Assembly (NCBI RefSeq): GCF_050303215.1
Contig: NZ_JBNLBH010000074.1
Span: forward strand, 40,886-104,885
DNA: 64,000 nucleotides
DNA from: Haliangium sp050303215
Lineage (GTDB): Bacteria; Myxococcota_A; Polyangia; Haliangiales; Haliangiaceae
Direction: 5' to 3'
Positions within the stretch are counted from its first letter, which is position 1; each line of letters starts with the position of its first letter. Of the stretch, positions 30,119 to 42,239 are shown in pieces. The position numbers and the translations under genes were made by a program. Below the pieces are notes generated by a model that ran no database searches, was not told where the DNA came from, and saw only the letters and a program-made list of their open reading frames with translations.

Positions 30119-31357
30119 GTGGGTCATGGACATGGAAGCACCAATCAGGTCGGGCATGGCTCCTCGTGCGCGTCCTGCCAAGCCCCGGTGGACCCGCGCC
30201 TGGCCCCGGCGCGCATCGACCGTGGGCGCATCGTCCGCCTGTGCCGCGCGTGCGCGGGAGTCGCGACCGCGGCGCCCGAACCCGCGACTGCGGCGCAGGT
30301 TCGGTGTGAGGGCTGCGAGGACGAGATCGCGCTTCACCGTGTCCGGCCGATGGCAGGGGCCGACGGCAGGGTGGTGTCGCTGTGTCCGGAGTGCTGGCAC
30401 GGTCGGGCCGAGTCCGGTGAGCCCGGTGACATCGACGAGGCCGACGAGGCCGACGAGATCGGGGTAGGGCCGACCGGGCGCAACCGTTGGCAGCGACACG
30501 GCGCCGGCCTGGCCCTGGTCGCGGCCGTGACCCTGGCCATCTGGCAGCTTCGCGCCCAGGTGCCGCCCCGGTCCGCGGCCGCCGGGTCCCTAACCCAGAC
30601 GGCGACCCAGACGGCGGCCCAGACGGCGTTGGCGATGCCCGGCCACAGCAGTGATGTCGCCGGTCATGACCAGGCCGACCAAACCGGCGCGGCCCAGACC
30701 GTGGCCGGGCTGGACCTGCGCGATGAACTCGCCGGCGATGAGGGCGAGGAGTTCGCGGAGGGGGCCGACCCCAGCGTGGACGTGGAGGACATCGAGCTGC
30801 CGCCGACCCTCGAGGATCGGTTGGAGAGCGACGAGGTCGACGGAGAGGAGGCGCTCCTCATCGGTGAGAGCTTCCCGACCCTGAACGACTGGGTCTTCCC
30901 GGTGCTGGACTCGGACGAGGACCTGCCGCTCAAGCCTACCCGCCGCTTCGGGGCCAAGCGCGACGGGGTCGCCCGCAGCGAGTGCGGGCGCGGGCACTGC
31001 GGGGTCGATTTGGACGGTCCGCGCGGGACCCCGGTGGTGGCCGTGGCCTGGGGCGTGGTCAAGCGCATCCAGCGCGCCAGCGACCGGCGCAGCGGCAAGT
31101 ACGTCAAGATCGAGCACCCGGACTACGTGTACACGTCGTACATGCACCTGGACGACATCGCCGACGGGCTGGCCGTGGGTGACGAGATCGATGCTGGCGA
31201 TGTCGTGGGTACCTTGGGTCGGACCGGCATCAAGCACTCGGCCCCGCATCTGCACTTTTCGCTCGAGGTGCCGCGCGGAAGCCGTCTGCTGCACGTGGAT
31301 CCGATTCCGTTCCTGTCCGACGCCGAGCGGATGCCGGCGGACGACGACGCTCGCTGA
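30119..31357 (+). CDS. M23 (LytM) peptidase with N-terminal CxxC pairs
   Basis: 412 residues from GTG 30119. The N-terminus holds four CxxC pairs: Cys17/20 with Cys42/45, and Cys63/66 with Cys89/92, the spacing of two zinc-ribbon-like knuckles. One membrane helix follows (about 128-144), so the ribbons are cytosolic. After an acidic linker the C-terminal M23 domain has HCGVDLDG (near residue 293) and HSAPHLHFSLE (near 374), the zinc His/Asp and HxH ligands, so it is probably an active endopeptidase cutting peptidoglycan cross-bridges in the periplasm. A cytosolic zinc module on a cell-wall peptidase is unusual. Confidence 0.87.
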   Translation: MGHGHGSTNQVGHGSSCASCQAPVDPRLAPARIDRGRIVRLCRACAGVATAAPEPATAAQVRCEGCEDEIALHRVRPMAGADGRVVSLCPECWHGRAESGEPGDIDEADEADEIGVGPTGRNRWQRHGAGLALVAAVTLAIWQLRAQVPPRSAAAGSLTQTATQTAAQTALAMPGHSSDVAGHDQADQTGAAQTVAGLDLRDELAGDEGEEFAEGADPSVDVEDIELPPTLEDRLESDEVDGEEALLIGESFPTLNDWVFPVLDSDEDLPLKPTRRFGAKRDGVARSECGRGHCGVDLDGPRGTPVVAVAWGVVKRIQRASDRRSGKYVKIEHPDYVYTSYMHLDDIADGLAVGDEIDAGDVVGTLGRTGIKHSAPHLHFSLEVPRGSRLLHVDPIPFLSDAERMPADDDAR

Positions 31358-31378
31358 AGCGACGACGCTCGCTGAAGC
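31343..31378. repeat. 18-bp tandem duplication across a stop codon
   Basis: Two exact 18-bp copies (31343-31360 and 31361-31378). The first contains the last codons and TGA of the M23 peptidase gene; the second lies just downstream. The protein end is unchanged by the duplication. Confidence 0.85.
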
Positions 31379-31593
31379 GGCGCGCGAGCCTTCGTTCGCG
31401 CAGGGGCCTGGCGCATGGCCCGGCTCCCGGGCGTTGGCGGGGCTCGGGGACGGCGCGATGTGATCGTTGAGACTGCCAGGGCGAGCATGTACAATCCCCA
31501 AGTTGTCGTACCCTGGTGTAGCAGCCGCAGCGCGCCCGTCCCGGCGCGCGCCCGTCCCGGCTGGGATGGATCCCCCCGAGCGAGGGTGGCGGC

Positions 31594-33468
31594 GTGAGCG
31601 CTGACGAGCGCAACCAGTACCCCTCGCCCCCGATCGACTACGGCGACGAGGGGCTCACCGAGATCGACGGCTACGTCGAGCACATGGCCCAGGTAGACGC
31701 CGGGGAGGGGTACACCGAGATCGAGCTGCAGTCGTACGAGATGGAGCTCACCCGCGAGGCGGGGACGCTGATCCAGGAGCGCTATCGCATCGTCGAGCGA
31801 GTGGCCCGGGGCGGGATGAGCGTGTTGTACAAAGCCGAGCAGATCCCGCTGGGCCGAATCGTCGCGCTCAAGGTGATGGTTCCGCATCCGGCCGACGCCG
31901 ACGCGGTGTTCGAGGAGCGGTTCCTGCTCGAGGCCCAGGCGACGGCGCAGCTCACCCACCCCAACACGGTGGTGCTGCACGACTATGGGCGCACCGAGGT
32001 AGGCGCCTACTTCATCGCCATGGAGTTCCTGCACGGCCGCTCCCTCGACCGCGCGATCGAGGAGGACGGGCCGTTCCCGCAGGAGCGCGCGGTCCACGTC
32101 GGAGTGCAGATCTGCGGCTCGCTCGCCGAGGCCCACCAGCGCGGCCTGGTCCACCGCGACCTCAAGCCGATGAACGTGTTCCTGACCGAGCGCGGGGACA
32201 ACCCCGACCACATCAAGGTGCTCGACTTCGGTCTGGTCAAGGTGATGGGCGGCAAGCCGATCAAGAGCACCCGCTCGGGCGCGCTCATGGGCACGCCGGC
32301 GTACATGCCGCCGGAGCAGATCCAGGGCGGCGAGGTCGACGCTCGCAGCGATGTGTACGCGTTCGGCGCGCTGATGTTCGAGTTGCTCACCGGTCAGCCG
32401 CCGTTTGGGTGCGGGACCGAGTACGAGGTGCTGAGCGGGCACATGAACCGCCCAGTGCCGGCGATGCGCGAGGTCTTCCCCGTGTGCGATGTCGACGCCG
32501 GGCTCGAACAGGTGATCCGACGCTGCCTCGAGAAGGATCCGGCTGCCCGCTTCGCCAGCATCGCCGAGGTCGCGGCCGAGCTGCGCGCGTTCCTGGAGCG
32601 CGACAGCCAGCGTATGCGCATGCCGTGGACGGGCTCGTACGCGGCGACGCCGGTGCCATCCAAGATCTCGTCCCCCGGCGCCGGTGCGCTGCAGTCGCGG
32701 CCGGGCTACGGGCCTCGCAGCAGCGCCGGGGTTGCGGTCCAGCCTGACGGGGGGGCGCACTCGCGCTGGCTGACGCTCATGGTGATCGGCGCGATCGCGG
32801 CCGCCGCGGTGGGGTCGTGGGCGCTGTTTGGCGGAAGTGTCGCGACCCAGCCCGCCAGCGGTGACGACGTCGCGGTAGCGGCGACGGCCGAGATCGAAGC
32901 GACCCGGGTCGGTGTCGTCGAGCGCCCCGATCCGGCGCCGCCGGCTCGGTCCGCGGGCGCCTCGGGCGCCGAGGAGGGCTCGGCGGACGAGCACGAGGGC
33001 GGCTCTGACGACGGGGCGGGCTCGGCCGGCGCGAGCGCGGCAGAGGCAGGGGCAGGGACGGCCGCGGCCGCTCCGGCGGCTCCGGTGCGATCGGTACGGA
33101 TCGCGTCCCGGCCGGCGGGCGCCTCGGTGCGCCGGGCCGGACGGGACTACGGGGTCACGCCGGTGACGGTGGAAATCCCAGCGGGCGAGCAGTGGAGCTT
33201 TCGGGTGCTCAAAGATGGATATCAGGCCGGGGTCGCGCGCGTCCTCGGCGAGCGCGACGAGGTCACGATCGCGCTGCAGCCGGTGGCCAGGCGTCGGCGG
33301 GCGGCGGGTCGCGCGCGGGCGGCGCGATCTCACCGGACCAACACGAGTTCGTCCCAGGAGTCGTCGGCGTCTGCCGAGTCGGCCACGCAGGCGGAGCGCA
33401 AGCCTCCGGCCGGCTCGGGGGAAGACCTCCGTTCGATCACCGAGAATCCCGACCCTTGGGAAGATTGA
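31594..33468 (+). CDS. Membrane Ser/Thr protein kinase with PEGA domain
   Basis: 624 residues from GTG 31594. The kinase domain (about 64-345) has RGGMSVLYK, catalytic Lys93 (VALKVM), HRDLKPMN (187-194, Asp189) and DFGLVK (211). An atypical acidic N-terminal 60 residues (TEIDGYVEH, TEIELQSYEMEL) precede it. A membrane helix lies near 389-412, then a Pro/Ala/Asp-rich linker and a PEGA domain (SRPAGASVRRAGRDYGVTPV). It has the usual layout of a Hanks-type kinase that senses at the envelope and phosphorylates cytosolic targets. The next two genes, a TPR protein and a lipoprotein, follow within 25 and 20 bp and probably form one operon. Confidence 0.93.
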   Translation: MSADERNQYPSPPIDYGDEGLTEIDGYVEHMAQVDAGEGYTEIELQSYEMELTREAGTLIQERYRIVERVARGGMSVLYKAEQIPLGRIVALKVMVPHPADADAVFEERFLLEAQATAQLTHPNTVVLHDYGRTEVGAYFIAMEFLHGRSLDRAIEEDGPFPQERAVHVGVQICGSLAEAHQRGLVHRDLKPMNVFLTERGDNPDHIKVLDFGLVKVMGGKPIKSTRSGALMGTPAYMPPEQIQGGEVDARSDVYAFGALMFELLTGQPPFGCGTEYEVLSGHMNRPVPAMREVFPVCDVDAGLEQVIRRCLEKDPAARFASIAEVAAELRAFLERDSQRMRMPWTGSYAATPVPSKISSPGAGALQSRPGYGPRSSAGVAVQPDGGAHSRWLTLMVIGAIAAAAVGSWALFGGSVATQPASGDDVAVAATAEIEATRVGVVERPDPAPPARSAGASGAEEGSADEHEGGSDDGAGSAGASAAEAGAGTAAAAPAAPVRSVRIASRPAGASVRRAGRDYGVTPVTVEIPAGEQWSFRVLKDGYQAGVARVLGERDEVTIALQPVARRRRAAGRARAARSHRTNTSSSQESSASAESATQAERKPPAGSGEDLRSITENPDPWED

Positions 33469-33492
33469 GCCGACGCGCTCAGAGGGCATGAC

Positions 33493-34329
33493 ATGCGCAG
33501 GTATTATCGATGGATCAGTGTTGGGGTGTGGCTGGGGCTGATGGCTTCGTCACCCGCGGTCGTTCACGCTCAGCGGTCGGGTTCGGGACAGCAGTCCGAA
33601 AGCGGACAGGACGACGTCAAGGCGAAGGCGCGGGCGCTGTGGCTGCGCGGGGACAAGCTCTTCGCCCAGGGCAGGTACGAGGAGGCGCTGGAGGCGTTCG
33701 TGGAGAGCTACCGGCTCAGCGGTCGCCCGCGCATCCTGGTCTCGATGGCCAACACCTACGAGCGCATGGGCCGCTATGAGCAGGCGCTGAGCGCGCTCCG
33801 CCGCTACGCGCCCGACGCCCGGGAGGATGAGCAGGAGAACATCGACGCGCGCATCCGGGGGCTCGAGCAGCGGGCCGAGAAGGAGCGCGAAGCGCGCTGG
33901 GTCGAGCCCGCACCCGCGCCCGCGTCCACGTCTGGGCCCAAGGCCGGGTCCGCGCCCGGCGCTCGTGAGGACCGGACCCGCGAGCGCCCGCTGGTGGGGT
34001 GGGTCCTGGTCGGCAGCGGGGCGGTCGGGCTCGGCGCCGGGATGAGCTTTGGGGTGCTGGCGCGCGGCGCCAAGGACGACGCCGGGTCGCTGTGCCAGGG
34101 CGCGGGTGATGGATCCACGCTGTGTCTCCCCGAGGCCGAGTCCTCGTTCAATCGCAATCGTCTGTACTCCCGGCTGGCCGATGTCAGCTTCGCGGTCGGC
34201 GCAGTCGCGCTGGCTACCGGCGCGGCGGTGCTGCTGCTCGGCGGCGACGACGTCGCCGGGCCGGTCGAGCGGCCGCTGGTGACGGTCGGTCCGGGGACTG
34301 TGGAGGTCAGCATTGTCGGTCGTTTCTGA
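33493..34329 (+). CDS. Periplasmic TPR protein in kinase operon
   Basis: 278 residues. A signal peptide ends at about residue 26 (VVHA-Q). TPR-like helices at about 42-120 (ALWLRGDKLFAQGRYEEALE, SMANTYERMGRYEQALSALR), a charged linker, then two hydrophobic helices (about 165-190 and 230-255) of the kind often found behind STPK genes in Myxococcota. Two Cys between the helices (SLCQGAG, TLCLPEAES). It starts 24 bp after the kinase stop, so co-expression is likely. An envelope scaffold for the kinase is a possible role. Confidence 0.8.
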   Translation: MRRYYRWISVGVWLGLMASSPAVVHAQRSGSGQQSESGQDDVKAKARALWLRGDKLFAQGRYEEALEAFVESYRLSGRPRILVSMANTYERMGRYEQALSALRRYAPDAREDEQENIDARIRGLEQRAEKEREARWVEPAPAPASTSGPKAGSAPGAREDRTRERPLVGWVLVGSGAVGLGAGMSFGVLARGAKDDAGSLCQGAGDGSTLCLPEAESSFNRNRLYSRLADVSFAVGAVALATGAAVLLLGGDDVAGPVERPLVTVGPGTVEVSIVGRF

Positions 34330-34345
34330 GCTCTCCTATCTGTCC

Positions 34346-35575
34346 ATGAGGTCTCGCGCGCGGTCACTGCGGGCAGCGCTTGCGCTGTGCACCGCCGCGG
34401 CGCTGTGCTCGGCCGGCGGCTGTTCGTTCAGCGCCGCCGAGAAGTGTGCGTCCAACGAGCAGTGCGAGCAGGCCTTCGGCGCCGGCGCGACCTGCGGTGA
34501 GGACGGCTTCTGCCGCGCCGCGGTCGCGCCCGACGCCGAGGTCCCGCCGCCGGACGCGTCCCTGCCCGACGCGGCCCCGCCCGACGCCGGCGGTCCGCCG
34601 GTCCTGGCCTTGGCCGATCGCTGCGACGACGCCCAGCTCCTCTCGCTGCCGGCGGGCGAGGACCACGAGGTCTACCGCATCGACACCACCGGGCTCACCG
34701 ACACCGCTCGCGAGCTCTCTTCTTGCCTCGACCCGAACGACGCCAACGCGCGCTGGAACGGCAACGAGGGCTTCTTCGCCGTGGACATGCAGGCCGGCGA
34801 GAAGTGGCACTTCCACGTCGACGTGCTCGGCGATCCCCCGGTCGACGATCCGGCCGTGTACGTGCTCAACTCGTGTGACACTCGCTCGTGTCAGCCCGGT
34901 GACGGCAGCGACGTGTGCGGGGCCGGCAGCGCCGAGCACCACTCCTTCGTGGCCGGCGCGTCCCGGCGCTACCTGATCGGCGTGGACAGTCGGGGCGCGG
35001 GCGGCGCGGTGTACGAGATCGAGGTGGTGCGGCCGACCTGCGGCAACGGCGAGGTCGAGCACAGCGAGACCTGTGACGACGGCGACCTGGACCCGGGCGA
35101 CGGCTGCGACGAGCTATGTCACAAGGAGCTGGTGCCCGGCGACGCGGTCGAAGAAGAGGCCAACGACGACTTTACCGGCACCAACCGGGTGCTGGTGGAT
35201 CAGGCCACCGGCGAGCTGACGGTCTCGGGCAGCCTGCGCGTGCCCTGTGACTTCGATCTGTTCGCGGTGGATGTCCCCGAGGGGGGCTCGGTCGAGGTCG
35301 AGGTGCTCGACGCCAACGGCAACGCCTGCGCCGCCGGTGATCCCGACAACATCGAGCTGTTCCTGCTCAACGCCGACGGCATCTCGCTGCGCGGGCAGGG
35401 CCAGCCGCGAGGCGGCAACCTGTGCCCCTCCATCGACGGCACCGACAACTTCGCGGTCGGGCTGACCGCCGGCACTTATCAGGTTCGGCTGGGCATGCCC
35501 AAGGGCGAGGCGGTCCTGTTCAACTACCAGCTCCACTTCCGGGTCGTGGCTGCGCCCACGCCGGCCTCGCTCTGA
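34346..35575 (+). CDS. Lipoprotein with DUF4215-type cysteine-rich repeat
   Basis: 409 residues from ATG 34346. A TTG at 34313 could add 11 residues and overlap the TPR gene, but the ATG leads directly into the signal peptide and lipobox SAGGC (Cys26). An EGF-like Cys segment (CASNEQCEQAFGAGATC) and a Pro/Asp linker follow. Around residue 230 is CGNGEVEHSETCDDGDLDPG and DGCDELC, the DUF4215 myxobacterial cysteine-rich repeat. The rest is two beta-sandwich-like units with FDLFAVDVPEGG, similar to bacterial pre-peptidase C-terminal domains. A surface lipoprotein is inferred, third gene of the kinase operon. Confidence 0.82.
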   Translation: MRSRARSLRAALALCTAAALCSAGGCSFSAAEKCASNEQCEQAFGAGATCGEDGFCRAAVAPDAEVPPPDASLPDAAPPDAGGPPVLALADRCDDAQLLSLPAGEDHEVYRIDTTGLTDTARELSSCLDPNDANARWNGNEGFFAVDMQAGEKWHFHVDVLGDPPVDDPAVYVLNSCDTRSCQPGDGSDVCGAGSAEHHSFVAGASRRYLIGVDSRGAGGAVYEIEVVRPTCGNGEVEHSETCDDGDLDPGDGCDELCHKELVPGDAVEEEANDDFTGTNRVLVDQATGELTVSGSLRVPCDFDLFAVDVPEGGSVEVEVLDANGNACAAGDPDNIELFLLNADGISLRGQGQPRGGNLCPSIDGTDNFAVGLTAGTYQVRLGMPKGEAVLFNYQLHFRVVAAPTPASL

Positions 35576-35592
35576 GCGTCGGTCTGCGACGC
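35576..35592 (+). terminator. Possible short terminator hairpin
   Basis: GCGTCG and CGACGC arms around a five-base loop immediately after the lipoprotein stop, in the 91-bp gap between convergent genes. No T-tract follows, so the call rests on position and pairing only. Confidence 0.3.
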
Positions 35593-35666
35593 GCCACTGG
35601 TGTGCGCTGGTGGGCGCGCACCTCGCTCGGAGCGGGCGCGCGCGGTCGGCCGACCTGCGGGTCGGC

Positions 35667-36488
35667 TCAGGCCGGCTGGGACAAGGCCCGCAGCAGGTCG
35701 ATGTAGGAGCAGATGCCGACCAGCGCGCCCGCGGCGTCCACGACCGGCATGGCGCCGACGTTGGTGTCGGCGAAGTAGCGGGCCACATCGGCGCAGTGTT
35801 CGCTCGCGCGGATGGTGCGGACAGGCGAGGTCATGACGTCGCCGACCCGGAGCAGCTCGAGACGGATCTCGGCGTCTTTGCCGCCGGCGGCGCGGCGGGG
35901 GTTGCCCACGGCCGAGCGGACGTCGCGATCGGACAGCATGCCGATGACCGCGTTGTCGCCGTCGACCACGGGCAGGTGGCGGACACCGAGTTTGTGCATG
36001 CGGGCCGCGGCGTCGAGCAGGTGATCGTCGGCGCGGACCGAGGTCGGGTTGCGGGTCATCGCCTCGGCCACGGTGGCGCCATGAGCGGCCGGGTCCGGCG
36101 CGGGCGCGTGCCCGATCTGGGCGGCCAGGATATCGGTGGCGGTGATGATGCCGACCAGCGCGCCCGCGTCTACGACCGGGAGGCAACTGATGCGGTGCTC
36201 GGCCATGCGAGCGGCGGCGTCGTCGGCGTCGCTCTCGGGCGAGGTGATGTGAACCGGGCTGCGCATGGCCTGCTCGACGGGGTGTCCGGCCAGGCCGCTG
36301 ACGCTCTCGTTGCGGACTGCCCGCCACGCGGCCACGTCGCGCTCGCTGAGGATGCCGACCAGCTCGTCTCCATCCATCACGGGGAGGTGGCGAATGCCCA
36401 TCCACACCATGAGGTCGCGGGCGGTGGCGAGATCGTCGTCCACGTGAACAGTGGTAGGCGATCGCTTCATCAGGTTTTTGATCTTCAT
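35667..36488 (-). CDS. Four-CBS-domain protein
   Basis: 273 residues from ATG 36488, with GGAGC before it. Four CBS units in two Bateman pairs are seen: IKNLMKRSPTTVHVDDDL, PVEQAMRSPVHITSPESD, VAEAMTRNPTSVRADDHL and VGDVMTSPVRTIRASEH, each ending in a hydrophobic strand with GI-type turns (LVGILSERDVAAW, LVGIITATDIL, VIGMLSDRDV, LVGICSYIDLL). CBS pairs bind AMP, ATP or S-adenosylmethionine. No catalytic or transporter domain is attached, so a stand-alone energy or nucleotide sensor is inferred. Partner unknown; neighbours give no hint. Confidence 0.9.
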   Translation of the reverse strand: MKIKNLMKRSPTTVHVDDDLATARDLMVWMGIRHLPVMDGDELVGILSERDVAAWRAVRNESVSGLAGHPVEQAMRSPVHITSPESDADDAAARMAEHRISCLPVVDAGALVGIITATDILAAQIGHAPAPDPAAHGATVAEAMTRNPTSVRADDHLLDAAARMHKLGVRHLPVVDGDNAVIGMLSDRDVRSAVGNPRRAAGGKDAEIRLELLRVGDVMTSPVRTIRASEHCADVARYFADTNVGAMPVVDAAGALVGICSYIDLLRALSQPA

Positions 36489-36607
36489 ATCTGCTCCGTG
36501 CGGGGCTCGGCTGGGACAGGGTGGGGGGGCGCTCTCTCGGCCCCCGGCCCACGGCTGCGCAGGCGGGGAGCGGCCCGTCGCCGCCACGGCCACGCCGGCA
36601 ACGAGGC

Positions 36608-36862
36608 TCAGGCGGGGCGCAGCCAGTCGGCCTTGACGCGGTGGATGGCGGGGGCAAACTCCTCCGGCAGGCAGGTCAGCACGTAGTCAATCGCCTGCTG
36701 CCGGAGCTCTTTGTCGAGCTCGGATGGGACGTCCATGTTGCCATCGTCCTGGTTGGGCTCGATGTGCAGCCTGACGACTTCGGTGAGCCGGAGGAGGTGG
36801 AGGCGGTTCATGAACAAGGCGTGGGCGAGGCCGAGGAACATTCGCTCCGTTGCTTGATCCAT
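36608..36862 (-). CDS. Small conserved-looking protein of unknown function
   Basis: 84 residues from ATG 36862. The frame stays open far upstream, but that part is antisense to hpnD. The sequence is helical with MFLGLAHALFMNRLHLLRL and ends in a charged part (ELDKELRQQAIDYVLTCLP). No signal peptide or motif. It starts 53 bp after hpnD on the same strand and could be the last gene of the isoprenoid operon, or independent. Not recognised. Confidence 0.55.
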   Translation of the reverse strand: MDQATERMFLGLAHALFMNRLHLLRLTEVVRLHIEPNQDDGNMDVPSELDKELRQQAIDYVLTCLPEEFAPAIHRVKADWLRPA

Positions 36863-36915
36863 GGCGCCGTGAGTATCACAGACATGGAGCAGGGCAAAGC
36901 CTCGATGCGGCGTGT

Positions 36916-37736
36916 TCAGCGGGCTAAACGACGTCGTAGCGCCACCGCCAGCTTGCGTCGGCGGTGCAGGTAGGGGGGGCGCCGGAAGACGTCGAAGTCG
37001 AGGGCCTCGAGCTGGTCGAGCAGGGCCAAGTACACGTCGGCCCAGATCTCGGGGACACGCAGGCGGCGGCGGGCGTCGGGGTCGAGGTTGGCCCGGGCGT
37101 GGGTGATGAGGGCGCGGGCGCGGCCGGCCTGGCGGCGACACACCCGGGCCAGCCCAGGCGAGGCGCGCCGGGCCAGGATCTCGGTCGGAGTCACGCCGGC
37201 GGCGGCGAGCTCGTCGGCGGGCAGGTAGATGCGGCCGCGCGCGGCGTCCTCGGCCACGTCGCGCAAGATGTTGGCCACCTGTAGCGCCACCCCGACGTCG
37301 CGAGCGTAGCGCTCGGCCTCAAGGCCGGTCGCGTCCAAGATGCTCAGGCACAAGTAGGCCACGGGCACGGCCACGGCCTCGCAGTAGGCCTCCACCTCGG
37401 CCCAGTTCGCGAGCTGGCGGGGGTGGATGTCGCGCTCGAGGCCGTCGAGCACGGTGTCGAAGTGGCGCCGGGGCAGGCCGTAGCGGCGGACCACCCGCGC
37501 CAGCCGACGCGAGGTGCGGTGCCGGGCCCGGTCGCCGTAGACCTGGTCGAGCTCGTGCCGCCAGGCCCGCAGCCGGCGGGCGTTCTCGGCGGGATCGCCG
37601 AAGGCGTCGGCGGCGTCGTCGGCCGCGCGGACGAAGCGATAGACGTCGCGAATGGCTGTGCGGCGCCGGCGGTCGAGGAACACCAGCGCGAAGTACAGGT
37701 TGGACTGGCTGCGCGTGGACAGCTTGCGCCAGAAGC

Positions 37737-37740
<4 letters not shown>
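36916..37740 (-). CDS. hpnD: Presqualene diphosphate synthase-like (HpnD)
   Basis: 274 residues of the squalene/phytoene synthase family. The first Asp-rich motif is FVRAADDAADAFGD, the second NILRDVAEDAARGRIYLP, and YCEAVAVPVAYLCLSILD lies between them. By position and pairing with HpnC it should condense two farnesyl diphosphates to presqualene diphosphate. The GTG start overlaps the hpnC stop (GTGA). The assignment as HpnD rather than phytoene synthase rests on the neighbour; the fold is certain. The FAD enzyme HpnE, which completes squalene formation, is not nearby. Confidence 0.82.
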
Positions 37741-39979
<2,239 letters not shown>

Positions 39980-40090
39980 GGAGGCAGCATAGCACCGGTG
40001 GTCCGAGTGGTCGAAAGATACACTCCAGTTGTAGTCGGCTCGAATCGAGACGGGCGTGGCGCCGGGCACGTGTGGGTGTGAGAGCCGGTT

Positions 40091-40138
40091 CGAGCCGCGT
40101 CCATGCGCGGGATGCGAGCCGCGTCCATGCGCGGGATG
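40091..40138. repeat. Exact 24-bp direct repeat, two copies
   Basis: 40091-40114 and 40115-40138 are identical 24-bp units in the 203-bp gap (39980-40182) between mvaK2 and mvaA, about 110-160 bp upstream of mvaA. It could be a regulator site or a slippage product. Nothing else was recognised in the gap. Confidence 0.85.
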
Positions 40139-40182
40139 ATGGACGTCATCGGTTCCCGCCGGCCGGGGGCGCGGGCAGACGC

Positions 40183-41231
40183 TCACGAGCCGATCCGGAC
40201 CCCGTGGGGGTCGACGGCCATGTCGATGATCGCGAAGCCTTGGGCACGGGCGTCGGTGCGGAAGCCTTCGGCGGCGTCGGCGGAGCTGAAGGCGACCAGG
40301 GCGATGTCGCCGCCGCCGGCTCCGGTGGGCTTGGCGGCGCCGCCGCGGGCGCGGGCGAGGGCGGCGATGGCGAGGTGGGCGTCGGTCTCGATGGCCACGC
40401 CTGCGTCGCGCCCGAGGCGGGCGGCGGCCTCACCGCCGGCGGCCACGGCGGCGACGATATCGGTCGCGCTCGCCCCTGGGGCCAGGCTCGCGATCAGGGC
40501 CGCGGCCGCGTCGCCCACGGCCGCGATGGTGCGCTCGTACGCGCGTGGATCGACCCCGCGCCAGGCCTGGACCCGGGACACCAGCGCCGGCGTGCTGGCC
40601 GAGGTCCCGGTCCACACGAACACCAGGTGGACCTGATGCAGGCGCAAGGTCGGTGCCAGCGGGCGCACCGCCACGGCCTCGCGGGGGTCGGCGCGGACCT
40701 GCACCGCGACCACGCCGCCGTAGACCGAGGCGGCCACGTCGGCGCCGCTGCCGCGGGCGCCGCGCCGGAGCTGAGCGTCGCCGTGGGCGGCGTGGGCGAG
40801 GGTATGGATCAGGGCCGGGGTCGGGGGCGGCTGGTCGCGGGCCAGGGCGCACGCGCACGCGGCCACGGTCACTGCGGCGCTCGAGCCCAGGCCCAGCTTG
40901 GGGCCGCTGTGGTCGCGCAGCGCGCCGCTGTCGGCGTACATGCGGCCCGCGCGCTCGGCTGCGACGCTGTCGGGGCCGGCGTGGCGGCTGACCGCGGTCC
41001 GCACCGCGCGCAGGAACGGCGACCGCATCGAGCGCCGCAGCACCCGGTCGCCGGGCGCCAGGACGGTGGCGACCACGCGCCGGTTCACGGCCGCGATCAC
41101 GGCCTCGGCGCCGTCGAGCACGGCGTACTCGCCGGCCAGTAGCACTTTGCCGGGGGCGCTGGTCCGGGGCTCGTCGTCGCTGCGCCCGTCGCTGTCGGCA
41201 CTGCCCCTGCCGCTGTCGGCACCGGGCGCGC

Positions 41232-41235
<4 letters not shown>
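40183..41235 (-). CDS. mvaK2: Phosphomevalonate kinase (GHMP family)
   Basis: 350 residues. Features: SAPGKVLLAGEYAVLDG at the start of the fold, the ATP-binding motif GPKLGLGSSAAVTVAA and the third GHMP motif PTGAGGGDIAL. The leading 27 residues are Ser/Asp/Gly-rich and may be disordered. It should phosphorylate phosphomevalonate to the diphosphate. The ATG overlaps the mvaD stop (ATGA). The neighbouring mevalonate kinase and decarboxylase are distinct GHMP members, which supports this assignment by elimination. Confidence 0.88.

Positions 41236-42235
<1,000 letters not shown>

Positions 42236-42239
<4 letters not shown>

Noticed and set aside
40081..40145. Possible tRNA suggested by GGTTCGAGCC
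   Set aside because: No acceptor or anticodon stems can be paired around it; the sequence is explained by the 24-bp direct repeat.
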